From Monosporascus cannonballus (lineage: Eukaryota; Ascomycota; Sordariomycetes; Xylariales): DNA of 64,000 nucleotides. The notes beneath the pieces are model-generated. The model was not told the origin of the DNA. It saw nothing but the letters and a program-made list of their open reading frames with translations, and did not search any database. A program made the translations under genes and the position numbers. Numbering within the stretch: position 1 is the stretch's first letter; every line of letters begins with the position of its first letter. Of the stretch, positions 23,671-36,666 are shown in pieces. Location of the stretch: positions 310,001 through 374,000 of the forward strand of contig QJNS01000028.1 in the NCBI GenBank assembly GCA_004154925.1, written 5' to 3'.

Positions 23671-25615
23671 GGACAGAGCGATCCCAGCAACACCGCTGTT
23701 TGAAGCCACGAAACCCGGGAATGGGCCGGCTCGTTCCTCCTAGAGACACATACAAGGGAGCCCGATTGTGTGGACACTGACGCAGAGTGCCATCTATACT
23801 CCAAGGGCATAATCTATCACTGTTAGTCTTGAGTTCTAAAGAGAACTCTGAAAGTGGGTATGTTACAGAACAGTCCAGGTTAAAAGAGGTAATAGGGGTG
23901 AATTAGATCCCGGTGTCTGCAATGTTGTATCTGCGCCATCACCTCTACCTTCTAAATCCAAGAGGTGAATCTCGGGGGAACCGTATGTATCTTCTATCGC
24001 CATACTAACACGACTGACCATAAACGGCGTTCCTCATATTTCGGGTGGTTACAGAAAGTCAGCTTGACTTCAGACTTCCATCACACCGAAACGAGCCCCA
24101 GGCTTGGGGATCAAAGTATCAAGAGCCTCGGACGTCTCCCGAAAAGTGTCGCGGAACTCCATCTAGAGCTTCTCCACCTTTTCGCTGAATATGATTGTGT
24201 CTTCAACTACGGCGACCTGGCCAATTGTCTTTAAAGTTCGCATCCCTGCGCAAGTATTAGACAAATATCGGAGCGGGAACGGGTTGGGACTCCTGGGTCA
24301 GAGCGACCAATTCGGGTACCGTGTCCCAGGCGACGATGATCTTTCAGCTCTTGAAGATGCACCAAAATGTGTGCGCGACTGCTAAAAGGGCATAGAACAG
24401 GGGCAAATGCCGCGCAGACTTGTCGAAGCCAGTGCTAAATGTGAACGCGAACCTGCGAAATGTGCACTCACTCCAAGACTTGGAAGTCATGAAAGATGCC
24501 TTGGAAGCTATTTGCTCCGGAAAGACTCCGTTATGGAATTCGTGGCTGTGGGCTAGGAAATAGGGGGTACGGAGGGTTGATTTCGAATTATCTTAGCAGA
24601 GTTGCCCCCAGCCAATGGCTGGGGGGAATGGGGAATGTCTCTTTAGACTCGCCAAGATCGTGCGGACCCGATCTTCCATTGCTTGATTGCATGTTCCGCA
24701 GTCCAGTCCGTTAGTAGTTGGCTGACATGTCGGTTTTGTTTGTGGGCACCGCAGCAGGAGAGGCCGTCAGCAAACGTGGTGGCAATCAACATTTCTAAGC
24801 CTTTCGCTTCCTTTTCTAGCCCATCCGCAGTTTATATCTCCCCTACCGGGAATTCATTACCTGTGGCGCTAACGAGCCTTTCCAAGGTAGTTTGCATAAT
24901 ATCTTCGTTGTCGCCGGTGTGGCCGTTGGATAGCTGGGAATCACAAATCTGTCGAGTGAGCAGATGAAATCAGCTTGGCTGGATACGAATGTGATGCATT
25001 TGCTAATCGTGGAAGTGCTCAACGTCTAAAGATTTACTCTCCGCGATATCCGCTTGCAAGAAGAGTCGATCGCAAGGATAGGATAAGCTCAGGTTGAAGG
25101 GACTGGAAAGCATCTTATCACTACCTAAGAGGTGCAAGGTCGCTATCCTGTGGTGCGACTTGATAGTCGCGACGCCTCGAGGGCCGTAATAGGCCGTCAC
25201 GATTAATACGTATCAAATTCTGGCATCGTTGGGGAGTTCTTGGATCATCATATTTCAAACTAGTCGATATGAGTGTACTTCGCAGTTTTGGCCAGATATG
25301 GGGGCATTGTTCGGATGTATTGGCTGTTCCTACCTCCTCGATATGCCTGTCCTCGTCGCACATTCCTCGTCTTGTCTGAATCTAGTTGTCCCAAAGACCT
25401 AGATGCTTTGACATGAACCTCAAGGAATAGTACTAATGAGGCAGGTATCCACATTAGCAGAAGAGTACCTACCTCTGGGAATACAATATCAATGTCCGGT
25501 TTTTATTTATACAAGCTCAACGGCATTGGAACACTATTTACCGGTCTATTCTGCTACCGCAGTCCCCTCCTGTCACCTATCGCAATGTCTATCCCTATCT
25601 AGTCGGACACCCACC
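23671..25615. other. Gene-poor region, no gene recognised
   Basis: The minus strand carries several long but interrupted open stretches (about 24030-24240 and 24690-24960) that look like worn coding sequence, for example FSEKVEKL then MEFRDTF. I do not recognise a family. It could be another decayed gene. Confidence 0.4.
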
Positions 25616-27916
25616 CTAATCGTCATCGTCCTGCACGCCGGTCAGTGGTGCCGCGAGGCCCTGCATGCGCCGTCCCAGGAGGTCCTCCGAGCTGTCTAGC
25701 TTAATGAAGCTCTTCGACTTGCTCCCGGCGAACCTCGCGCGGCCATTCGCCTTTTTCTTACTCGTTTTCTTCGCGGCGACGCCGTCGTGCATGCCATCAG
25801 CACCCGCCGTCTTATCCTCTTGCTTCGTGGCGAGCGGCGGCGGTGATGGCTGCGGCTCTTTCCGAGTCGCTGCCTCGTCACCGCCCGACCGGCCTCTCAT
25901 CCGCGTCATGGCAATCTCGAGGGGCCGGTCTTCATCGCCACTCGATTCGGTGCGGTGGTGGTGGCGAGACCGTTCCTCCTGTTGTTGCTGCTGTTTATGA
26001 TGACGCAGGACCGCGGCGGTGCGCCGCGCCTGCTCCTCGCGCAAGTCGCGTGTCTCAGCGGCGTTGAGCAGGTCGACAGCCCATCGCGCGCAGCGGTCGA
26101 TGAGCTTCCACGCCGGCGGGTACAGGAGCGGGAACTGGGTGAAGCCGTGACTGATGCCGGGGATCAGGACTACCTCGGCGACGTCCTTCTCATCGAAATC
26201 GGCTGCGTCATCGCCGGTGTCCTGGGCGTGCAGCGCGCGCTTGACGCGGCGCAGGCGGCCGGCAAAGATGACGGTGTCGTCGACGAGCGGGTCGCGCTCG
26301 CCCGTCAGAAAGTAGGTCTTTGGGAAGCGCTGGAGCAGGACGTCCGGGGCCAGGATGGGCGAGAGCAGATAGTCCTGGGAGAAGTCCGGCCGGTTGTGGG
26401 GGCCTATGTAGAGGATGACCATGGCCCGCATCATCTCGGGCGTTAGCACGCGGTCTTGGAAGAACGCAAACATCGACGCCATTGTCAAGCGTGTCGACAT
26501 GGGCTGGGGACGATGGGACAGCGATTTCGTGTCTCGTTGAGATATCGGGGATGAAGGGTGGTTGTTCGACCATGTCTGGCGGTTAGCATGCGAGTACTCG
26601 GGCTGGGGATTCCGAGTCGCTTTAAGCGTGCCGTTGTTGCCCACAGTATTCCCGTTTACAGGCTTGGAAGGCGGGTTGTCTTGGTAGTCCTCCTCATCAT
26701 CAGACTGGTGAGGTGTCCCAACTAGGTCAGTGTATTGCATGCTTTTGTCACGGAGGTATATTTTGTTCGTTGCCCTCGTCCGTTGGTCCTTGATCAGGGA
26801 CATCTGCTCATCGGACATCCAGTTTCCGATATTCATGTCCAAAGCAGGGTAGAGGAGTACAAGCCCGTCCGGCACAGGAAGCTCGGTCTGAACCAAGGAT
26901 GGTCGCCGATTCGTAGTAGCACTCTCGATGACCATCAGAGTCATGGCTGCTGCGAGGTTCCCTCCCGCGCTATCTCCCGTCAATACCACTTTCGGGATCT
27001 CCCGCCCCGACATCCCTATGCAACGGCCTTTACTTCGCACAATAGTCGTGTATACGTCAAAACATTCGTTCAGTGCGTAAGGATAGGGAAACTCGGGTGC
27101 TTTCTTATAATCCAGGCTGAGAATTGGCAGACCGGTCTTGCCTGCCCATGCGAAGAGCTTGTCATCGTTACACCTCGGATCCATGGCCACAAAACCACCA
27201 CCGGGTATGTCCAGGATCATCTTGTTGATGTGTTCTAAGTCTGAGATGGGCCCATCGTAGTATAGCCATCCAGAGACGGGTTCCTTGTAATCACTGGTGT
27301 TGGGTCTGGGTATGCGAATGGCTCGAGGAGGCCATCGCGTGAACCGTGGCCGTATAAGATTCTGGAAGAAAGTGAGGTATGGAGTTGTACCTTTATTCCA
27401 ACTCACTCGCATATGCTCAACAGTCAGTGCGCCTCTGACCTTGCGAACCTTCTCATCCGCGCTCTCCGCCGCGATCATGTAGAAGACGGAGAAGACCATG
27501 CTCGCCAGATCCCTTAGCCACTTCTTTCTGATCTTCATTGCTGTCCAGAACCCCGCATCAAGCGCGGTCAGAACCCATGTGGCGCGAAAGTAGGTCGCAT
27601 CGTACAATTTAGCCATCGGCTCGGGACTCGCAAGGCCAACGAGCGTGCTGAAGTTCCGAGCCGCATAGAGGTACATCATGGTGAAGACAACGGTCCGCCA
27701 TGATGTCAAAACATTCGAAGAGAGCTTAGACAAAACTCGGATTCCCGGTGGCCCATGTCGGTGGCCCCTAACAGGTAATTAGCTAACTTGTAGCTAGGAA
27801 GAATAGCATATGTGAAACACTCACTTGATTATGTAACAGACCCAAAAAGTCAGCACTGCGAGCACCTGGAGGCGGCGCGACTTGACGGAAGGCCGGCCTA
27901 AGACGTGGTCCAACAT
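25616..27916 (-). CDS. Membrane-anchored alpha/beta hydrolase (hormone-sensitive-lipase-like esterase)
   Basis: Two exons, 27916-27825 and 27767-25616, joined by a 57-nt GT-AG intron, encode about 747 residues. I chose the ATG at 27916 because it gives a hydrophobic segment (VLAVLTFWVCYII) and joins in frame to GHRHGPPGIRVLSK; the long second exon has no ATG at its own start. Catalytic features: an oxyanion-type DIPGGGFVAM motif, the nucleophile in GDSAGG, the acid in GERDPLVDD and the His in ISHGF. A low-complexity insert lies between these motifs at about residues 390-460. The C-terminal 150 residues are charged, basic and probably disordered (KKTSKKKANG). It probably hydrolyses ester lipids at a membrane; the substrate is unknown. 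It looks intact. Confidence 0.88.
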
Positions 27917-29476
27917 TCTTTAGAATCAACGATGTTGGCGATACTATACGGGTAGGCGCAACGCGTCTTCGGAAGTTAGCCACCTTAAAATAGATCGTAG
28001 AACAGTCGAGCCATTGTATAATGTAGCAACGGGAACGACGAGTTGAAACAAAGACTGTGTTGTTATACGGTCCTACGATCTTCCAAACACTAGGTACGAT
28101 GGTAAAAAACTGTATACGAAAGTGTTATCGTTCACACTAATAAGAAACATCTAGGAAAATAAGAGGGCGTCTTATTACTAAAGACGAGAGACGTAAGCCC
28201 GAGGCGCGAAGAGACAGACATCTCTCCTTAGGCTCGGTCATTGTCATGCGGTACAAGTAGCTGCTGACAAGCTGGATGGAATGCGGCGAATGACCGCTGG
28301 TTGGAGACGATTCAAGCAAGGCTTACCGTAGCCAGGGCTCTAACTAGTGACGCCTGCATCACTGGCTGACATGTGAAAGCCGCCCGTGGGGTGCTCGGGA
28401 GCCGATAGGCTCCACCTACTTAATATGGTTCGTAGTGACAGTTACACCCCGCGAAACGTGGCTGATTTATTAATAATAATGGACTTCCCCTTGTTAAAGC
28501 CGGAGGCCTCATAACAAAGAACGCTTATCTCTGTTTGTCGACCTCGACCGCGAGTAACCACGTGTGCGCTTCGTTCCTTACGAGGGAACACGTACGACGA
28601 CAATCCAACTAGCAGTTGAATCTGGTGGGAACAAATCTGCATCACTGTGGGGGATCTTTTGGCTGTTTGTGGGGAAGGATGCATACAAAACCAGAGGCAG
28701 CTTCGTCAATTGTTCCAGTAATGTCATTTGGAGAAATCACATGATTGAAATTGAACTTGACGACACTCTTTAGAATGTCCGAAAGACAGGCTGTCAGTCA
28801 TAACCGGGAAAAAACATGTCCATCTCTTACTGGGGGCAGCCTCTTAGCGTGAAACGTCTATGATTTCTGCCAGACCATGGCTGGCTGTATGGGCGCTCCA
28901 GGGAGACGAGATGTCCTGGGCACGTGAGTATTGGCTTGGCTCAGTAAGTATGAAGCGAATGTCAGATATCAAGGTTCGTTTCTGAAGTTGAAATCCCTCC
29001 GGCGAAACATGCAATGGCGTGGTTCCGAGGCCATATCGATTATCGGTATTTTGAGGTTTCTTGGGTCTTGATCCAGGCTGCTCCGTTGCGACAGACCTCG
29101 ACAAATGAAGACAAAAGGTGATCCGACGCCTGGGACGGTTGAAGTCTGGCTTTCCCTATGACTAACTTAGCAAGACGATTTTAGTAGTTGATATCGGACG
29201 CGATGAAGATATCCATACAATCTCTAACAAGAAGGAAAACAGGAATGCGCCCTGTGATTACATGCTGGGTCTTGGTACTCATACCATAGTTGGCGACATC
29301 GGAGCCTGGCACGACTTACCACACTTATCGATAAGAAAACATGCCCCATATTGAAAGAAAACATAGAAGACTCATCTCAAAGCTCCAAGGTCCAGAGGCG
29401 TAGTACCTGGTAAGTATTATATATGAGCTCGAGTTCCGTGAGGAGCTTCATTTGTTGCCAACACCGGCATTCGAAA
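27917..29476. other. Divergent promoter region, no gene recognised
   Basis: This 1.5-kb stretch lies between the divergently transcribed esterase and aminotransferase genes. Short open frames on both strands lack motifs. I looked for a perfect TGACTCA (general amino-acid control) site near the aminotransferase start and found only near matches, such as AGACTCA at about 29369. Confidence 0.5.
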
Positions 29477-30982
29477 ATGGCTCTTCGACTCTGTGGTCGG
29501 CGGATTGCCTCTACTGGCATCCGGAGTCTATCGTCACATGCATCAGCCCCTGCATCTAATCTCTCACAAGACGTAAAAGCATCCATTACCCGCGATGCTT
29601 CCCTTCCGAATCCGGACCCAGCGGAGGACTCTGCAAGCGCGGCGCTGGTGAATGAACATTCAGCATACATGCTGGCGACCTATGCCAGACCACCGCCGGT
29701 ATTCGTCAAAGGTGAAGGATCTTACTTGTGGGATCTGGAGAACCGCAAATACCTGGATTTCACATCTGGAATCGCCGTCAATGGCTTGGGACATTGCGAC
29801 CCTGGGCTGTCGAAGCTCATTGCGCAGCAGGTCAGTCAAACACGCTCAATTGGAATCGTGCCTGCTTCTCTGCCATTTTAGGGTTGTTCCTGGCTTACTA
29901 GCGACAAATTGGCTTTTGCTACTCTTTCTGCCGTGGTCTTAACTGATTCGAACAAGGCTACAACGTTATGGCACGCGTCAAACCTCTACTACAACCCGTG
30001 GACTGGCGCGCTTTCCCAGTTACTGGTTCAGAAGACTCTGGAGTCCGGTGGTATGCATGATGCCGCGACGGTATTTGTCTGTAATTCGGGCACCGAAGCC
30101 AATGAGGCAGCGATCAAGTTTGCTCGCAAGAGCGGCAAGGTACTTGACCCTGAGGGGGCGAAGCACGAAATCGTTTCCTTCCAAGGCTCATTCCATGGAC
30201 GGACTATGGGGAGCCTATCAGCGACTCCGAACCCAAAATACCAAGATCCATTTGCTCCGATGATACCGGGCTTCAAGTATGGGACGTTGAACGATGTGGG
30301 GGCGATTAACGACCTTGTCACCGAGCAGACATGTGGAGTCATCATCGAACCCATTCAGGGCGAAGGCGGTGTCAATGTCGCAACCGAAGAGTTCCTTGTC
30401 GCATTAGCGAAGAGATGCCGAGAAGTCGGCGCTGTCTTGATCTATGACGAGATACAGTGCGGCATGTCCAGGACGGGTGCCTTGTGGGCCCATAGCAGCC
30501 TCCCCAAGGAGGCGCATCCCGATGTCATCACAACGGCTAAGGCGCTAGGCAATGGCTTCCCTATCGGTGCTGTTGTTGTCAACAGGGACGTCAGTGAGAA
30601 GATGAAGGTCGGCGACCACGGAACTACGTTCGGCGGCAACCCGATGGCCTGCCGCCTCGCACACTACGTCGTGTCTCGGCTGACGGACCCGGAACTCCAG
30701 AAGGGCGTTCTTGAGAAGTCCAATATCTTCATGCAGCGATTCGAGAAGCTGCGCCAGCAATATCCGGACCTGATAACCGAGATCCGAGGCAAGGGTCTGA
30801 TACTCGGCGTTCAGTTGACGCAGGACCCGTCACCGATTGTCAAAGCCGCCCGGGAGCGGGGGCTACTGGTTATTACCTGTGGTACTAACACCCTGAGGTT
30901 CGTCCCGCCCTTGACAGTGACCGCGGAAGAGATAGAGGGCGGCCTGGATATCCTCGAGGCGGCGATCGAAGCAACTAGGTGA
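29477..30982 (+). CDS. ARG8: Acetylornithine aminotransferase, mitochondrial
   Basis: This PLP enzyme converts N-acetylglutamate semialdehyde and glutamate to N-acetylornithine in arginine synthesis. Exons are 29477-29830 and 29957-30982, with a phase-0 intron, giving 459 residues. The first 40 residues are Arg/Ser-rich with no acidic residue (MALRLCGRRIASTGIRSLSS), a typical mitochondrial presequence. Class-III aminotransferase motifs are present: CNSGTEANEAAIKFARKSGK, SFHGRTMGSLSAT, IIEPIQGEGG, YDEIQCGMSRTG and TTAKALGNGFPIG, where the Lys is the PLP-binding residue. GTTFGGNPMAC is also conserved. I chose ATG 29477 because the open frame upstream has no ATG in a better context and the presequence follows at once. 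No lesions are visible. Confidence 0.95.
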
Positions 30983-32538
30983 CGAGCGACATATCTTGTT
31001 TCCTTGTTGAGTTGTTTCGCCTAGTACGGAGTTCACGGCGTCTCAACAGAGGGCAGTCTTCAAATTGTTTGTTTATAATCGAAGACTCGACAGACCGGGA
31101 GAGAGATCTTGAATTGCGCTCGAAGCCACAGCTGCTGCGATAAAACCACCATAAATTTGTCAATGAATCGTCTATCATGCCCGTCGAGTCAAGCCCCTAA
31201 GTACATGCTTGCTAAACGCTATTATCTCCCTACATCCCTAAAATATATTAAAGCCCTGTGTCTGTTCTCCTTGTCATGCCTGGTCTTTCATCAAGACCGC
31301 GTTTGTTAGGTAAAGGAAGAGCTTAACCAGCCTCCGCGGCCAGTTTGTTATCTAACCAGACGGCGGCCTGGCAGCCTCATGGCGCAGGGGTTCTGGCCAG
31401 CCGGGAAAAATAGCCTCCGTCCGAATCAACATCCCACAACCATTCTTGTTCACAATGTCAACATCGCTCACCCGCCTATTCTGCGTCGCTTCATATGTAC
31501 TTGCCATACTCTTAGATGACGATGACGAGCGAGCGAGCCAGCAGGATAGCAACCCGGCTGGCGACCAACGTCTTGCAAGAGCAGCCTCGACCTCAAAGCC
31601 GACGAGAAGCAGCGTCCGGCGAATCTGGCCGGGGACCCCTTCGTGACCCCATGCCGCAGCGCGAGAGAGGGGGCGGGAAGGTGCGATGCGCGCTTCAGCT
31701 CCTACCCATGGTATGTCGCGACCGCCGATGTCCTACCTGGCCAGGGACATGCTCTTCACAGTTCGGCGATCGGCGTCTTCCTCGTACACGGGCAACTGGA
31801 CGTTCTTGGAGCGGGTCAGACCCCGCGCAGAGGGAGGGGCATGAAGAAGGCCGACTTGCTATACGTTGACACTCAAACGAGGTGTTTGCGTAAGATCTTC
31901 ACGCAGCGGAGCGCCTATAAGCAGCAGCAGTGCCGGCCACTGTCGTTTTGGTCGGGGACATCAAGGGCCGGAGTTCCGGAGACGGGGTGGGTAAAATTCA
32001 TAAGAGGCCGCCCAATGGAAATTTGGATGGGGGAGAGTCATGACGTAAGTAACTACGGCCAGGTTTCATTAAAGTCAGTGTAAATTGTCAAATGTAGCGC
32101 CACGTCCTTAAATCCGAACCCCCCTTCGCGATTGTCGGACACAAGAAGGCACAGCGTAATCGTGTTCGAAGAAGGAAATGGACCGTTAAATTCCATATAC
32201 TTCCTTATTAGTTAAGCGCATCGCGCAGTAAATTTTGAGGTTTCCTTGACGCCTACACTCCGATCCGCAACGCCCAGCGCGGGCCTCTCGCCGTCATAGC
32301 CCTAACTATGACACCCGCGACTAAAATATGTGTGATGTCAGGCAACCAGGCACACACCAATGAGGCGTAGAGGACTCGAGATCAATGACTACATGGAGTC
32401 TGCAAGAGTTATATAAGCGATCACCAATCTTCAAATTCCGGTCAGGTAGATTAAAACCAGCGTAACCCTGAAAAGCAAGTAGAGCAAATCACAAGCACAA
32501 CATCACACCAAAACCCGATCCCACCAATCCCACGCCAA
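30983..32538. other. Intergenic region, no gene assigned
   Basis: The block 31440-32083 is GC-rich with overlapping open frames on the plus strand (31516-31869 and 31643-32083), so it may be worn coding sequence. No family motif is visible. The stretch 32100-32530 shows nothing coding and should contain the promoter of the small gene that follows. Confidence 0.45.
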
Positions 32539-32771
32539 ATGAACCGGCGAAGAGCCATGCGAACCATCACGCGCCGGCTAGCGAGCGGACGGAGCCTCCT
32601 CGCACCGTCCTACCCGCGCCTACTCCGCACCGCCGTGCCCAGCCGACCGCTCTCGACGACGCACGCGAGGGACGGGGGGACGCCTCGGTCGTGCCCAAGG
32701 TGCAGGAGAAGCTGCTCGAGGGCGCCGAGAGAGCGGTCCCGAACGCGCTCCACGATACCGGTGATAAGTAG
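32539..32771 (+). pseudogene. Small mitochondrial-type protein with a frameshift at a G6 run (hypothetical)
   Basis: The frame from ATG 32539 begins MNRRRAMRTITRRLASGRSL, an Arg-rich, acid-free stretch like a mitochondrial presequence. At the G6 run 32674-32679 the sensible frame changes by one base. It then reads GDASVVPKVQEKLLEGAERA and ends HDTGDK with a TAG at 32769-32771. The C-terminal phrase resembles small fungal mitochondrial proteins of unknown role. A one-base length error in the G run, or a true frameshift, would explain it; no intron fits. Function unknown. Confidence 0.5.
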
Positions 32772-33282
32772 AGCGATACCAGCGTCAAATTTTCATTTCA
32801 AAACACGTAATTTACAGGCTGCCGGTCACTCTGCGAAGTTTTCTTGATGCCGGCTTGGGATAATATTAGGATACTGGCCTACTGATGATTCCTATGGATA
32901 CAGAAGAAGAAAGAAAAGCAATGAACGAAACAATAGCAGTATAGAAAAGAAGTGCTTCGCCCCCCATACAGCCATCCGGACTCCAGACCCATAATGCATT
33001 TGACTCATTGTACGCGCCCATAGCCGTCGCAGACCGTAATGCTCATACACGTAACCCACCATCTCGTATCGTAGCAACCAACCGCTTATATATCGTCCGA
33101 ACCCTAAGGCGAACACCTCCTTGGGCACCGGTATAACACTCCATCGGGGACTCCCTCAAATCGACACCGCTGGAGATCAAGGCCGCTCCGCTGACCGTGC
33201 TTCCCATCTTCGACATAAGCTCTCGTTTCTCATAACGGCATGAGATAGCTTCGAGGATCTAGCATATTCGAATGCATCCATC
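32772..33282. other. Intergenic gap, nothing recognised
   Basis: This gap lies between the convergent small gene and the amino acid carrier. No motif or repeat is visible. Confidence 0.5.
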
Positions 33283-34759
33283 TTATTCGAACGGTGCACA
33301 AGTGAACGCCCCTCGGACTTTTCCTGAGTTGTACGAGTGGATCTGGAACGATGGCATAAGACATTAGCAACGATCTGCCGAGAACGTAGGGACAAGCCGG
33401 AAGAAAGGGAAAACTCACAATATCGTCTATACTGGCGTAGGTGCCGCCGACCAAGACCGTGATGCCGATCAAGAAGATGAAGGCGTTCGCGGCGCTCTTC
33501 AACCAGTTGTGCCTCTCGTACCAGGCCCCCTGCTTGACCAACACGAACCACATTATAGCGGGGAAGTAGAAGGTAAAGCCCGAGACGAACAGCGAGGAGC
33601 TGATCGACAGCAGATCGGAGAAGAAAGGGATGGCCTCGGCGATCACCCACGCTATGATGGTGATGACCGTGATGAGGACCAGCCACGTGATCCAGCCCTT
33701 TGGGGTGTTTATGTACCTGGTGACGGAGTTCCGGAACATGCGGCCATGGATGTACCGGGCGGCGACCGTGGTGTTGATCGACCCCGATATGAAGATGACG
33801 GGGAGGCCGATACCGAAGGCGACCTTCGACATCAGCGATCCGGCGGAGAGCAGGGCGGGCGACTTCACGTCGGGCCCGATGAACGCGTAGATTAGGGCGC
33901 CGGTCAACGTGTAGACCACTATCTCGGTGATGCCGAGCGCCCAGATGGACTTGACGTAGTCCTTCGGCGTGTGCATCTCGTCCATGAACGAAAACTGGCA
34001 GATGGCGAAGCTATACGCGAAGACGATGTTTGTGATGGCGATGAAAGCACTGGTGAAGGTCACACCCGGTTGCGGCCAGGCCGACCATTCGGCCGCGGCT
34101 TCCGAGCTTTTTACGCCGGTCGCGATCATGGTGATGAGGATGGCAGCCATAATGGATACGAAGTCGATATAACCGAGAATGGCCACTTCGGCGAACGACG
34201 GGGGGATGGCGAGCAGCAGGAGAATGATTGCCGACACGACACCGAAGACGAGGGAGCAGGCGCCATTATTCGTGATGTTAAGAAAGGCGATGGTCCCCGT
34301 GAGAGTATGGCTCCCCACGAGGAAGACCAGCTGCAAAACGAACATGACCGAGACGAGCTCGTATCCGAACTTTCCCATCAGCAAACGTCCCACGTCAGCA
34401 TAATGGGCCACCTCGGGATAGGCAAGCTTGACTTGGCCGATGACATAGCTGGTATAGATGGCTACGAGGCCGATCCCGACGCAGACAAGCGTGCCAGCGA
34501 CCATGCCCAGGGTGGCAAAAGCCGCCGGCATGCTAAGACTTCCCAGGGCAATAGCCTCAACGATCAGGACGACCGTAAGTCGTTTCCAGCCCAGCCGGTT
34601 GAAGTGTGCATGTCCCTGTTCGACCTTTGCCCTCTCCACCCCGGAGATGTCCCTAACCTGACCTACCACCTCAGCATCGTCAAACGAGGGGTTTTGTGCC
34701 AGAGGTGCCGATGTAGAGGACTTCGAAGAGAACTCCTTGTTCTCGGGGTTGCTGTCCAT
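33283..34759 (-). CDS. Amino acid transporter of the AAAP family (Mtr-like)
   Basis: Exons 34759-33419 and 33342-33283 encode 466 residues. The polar N-terminal tail (about 55 residues) is followed by roughly eleven hydrophobic spans, starting at WKRLTVVLIVEAIALGSLSM. The motif EAIALGSLSMPAAFATLG and the segment FAYSFAICQFSFMDEM match fungal neutral/aromatic amino acid permeases such as Neurospora Mtr. It is a proton-coupled carrier, probably in the plasma membrane. The last exon is only 20 codons and encodes the conserved tail HSYNSGKVRGAFTCAPFE; the intron is GT-AG with a GCTAAT branch site. The gene looks intact. Confidence 0.92.
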
Positions 34760-36666
34760 CTCGAGGCCCGGGTAATCCGTGTCCTAGACGGGTGCCTAGT
34801 GAGAGATGCTGCGCAAGGGAGAGACGCGGTAAGATTACTGATAGTTGATTAAAACCTGGAGAGAGAAGAGGGGAAGAAGACAGGAGAAGCAAGCAATGGA
34901 AGATCTGGGGCACGCTGGATATTGTGGGAGGACGGGGAAGCGAGCAATATTTTAACATTTGACCGACGCCAGCATGCGACCATTAGTCATATAAACTTCC
35001 CCGAGATCCGCTCATGAGTAAAAGTTTCGACCAGACGTGGGGCGACACGCCGACGAAGCCCCTATCATGAGTCTGTGCGAAAAAGAGGCTGGGTTTCTAG
35101 GCTTGTCCCAATATCCCCCGTGGAGTTGGACTCCGCTCGCAGTTCATTCAAGACGAGATATGTGATACAAGGTTCATTGACGATTCTGTCAGTCTGTCAG
35201 CCAGTCAATCATCGGCCATCAAGAAACGCTCACTTTTCGGCTGTCCCCTGTCAAGCTTTTTTGAGCCGCATGCTCATTCCAGAAACGGAATGGCTCGCGG
35301 ACATAGGATGGTGAGGTAACACTACTACAACCATAGTAGTACCTGACAATCGATTGTGTTCTGTCTGGCTCGCCACAGTCGGAAGCAGCCGCCGATTCGC
35401 CCCATAGAAATCCAGGGTTCTTTCCATCCTACACTGGCCTTATGATGATGCTGACGTATGATAAGCTTTTTTGCCGTCGGCAGTCATGGCAGGGACCGAC
35501 TGTAGTAGTGCGGTTGGCTTATCTCCCACCGTGATGTCATTCCCACGACCGGCGCCTCTTCGGGTCTTGGACCTCGGGTAGACACCACCGACACCGAAAC
35601 CGAAAACGGTATAAGCCTTAGATAGGTGCATTAGCCGGCAGTCCTATATTCTATGTTAATCAGACTTAGTATGCCCCATATATATTTTACAGCCTCACGT
35701 CTACTAGTTTATGGTGCCAAGCCTATCAGGTGGTTGACCCAAAAATTCGCGCACTTTCGAATCACCATCAACGGCCCTTTGGACAATGCCTCAATAATTT
35801 CAACAGATAGGCACATACGGAAAGCTACCAGCTGTTTTCAATTATTCGCTTTATGTAGATAAATAATTCTCTTTATTTTTTCCAAATTTTATATATTATG
35901 ATTTCGGATCAGAATTGCCTATGAAGCCTTTAGTTCATTTGGGACACCGTGAATATTTGTGCTAACCATCTGTCTATCTAACTTAACCCTGAAACACAAG
36001 CGCAGGAGAGAAAGATAACGATGCTCGCGAAGCTATTTGGTTCAACGGTGTGCTTAGTATCGGGCTTTACTTTCGATATCCCTGTCTCGTACCATCTAGC
36101 GTCAGTTCGATAAATCTCCGATACGACCTCTTGAGATATCCAAGCTGGAAAAGGGTAGAAGCGTTGGAGAAATACCTGTTACGGATATCAAACTTGCCCC
36201 CAAGACGTAATAAGTCGCCTGGAAAAGGCGATGTTCCGATTATTTCCACCTTGTGAGATGGGACCAAAGGGTCCGCCTTAGAGTGCCGAGTGGTTGACCG
36301 TTGGCGGAGAGGCGAACCCCTTAAATCCGCCCACGGGGACGAGAACCGTATTGCGCTTAACCCGGCTATAAATGATCCCACTAAGGAGGCGCTTGCGGTG
36401 CTCGGCACGGTGAGTCTTATATACGGGTGCACGCGGCATAGGTTCTTAGGTAACTCCCTGCAGTTATGCTTTACTCCAACGGAATATCCCGGAACACCGG
36501 AACACTTTAGCTTATATTGTAAAGAGGACTTCTATCCACGGCTACTGATTATGGAAATTACTATGTCCATGTCGCTGACTACAAATCAATAGCAGTCCTG
36601 AGATATACCTGGAAAATAGTGCTTGTTTGGGGTTTGGAGTTGCACTGCGCTCCGCATGCTTTCTGC
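34760..36666. other. Intergenic region, no gene recognised
   Basis: The stretch 34800-35000 is the presumed promoter of the amino acid carrier. Open frames around 35440-35631 and 36067-36592 overlap on opposite strands and show no motif. AT-rich stretches occur at 35850-35900. Confidence 0.5.

Noticed and set aside
33971..34852. 293-codon plus-strand frame opposite the amino acid carrier.
   Set aside because: It is the complement of a gene with eleven recognisable membrane spans. Its own sequence has no motif.
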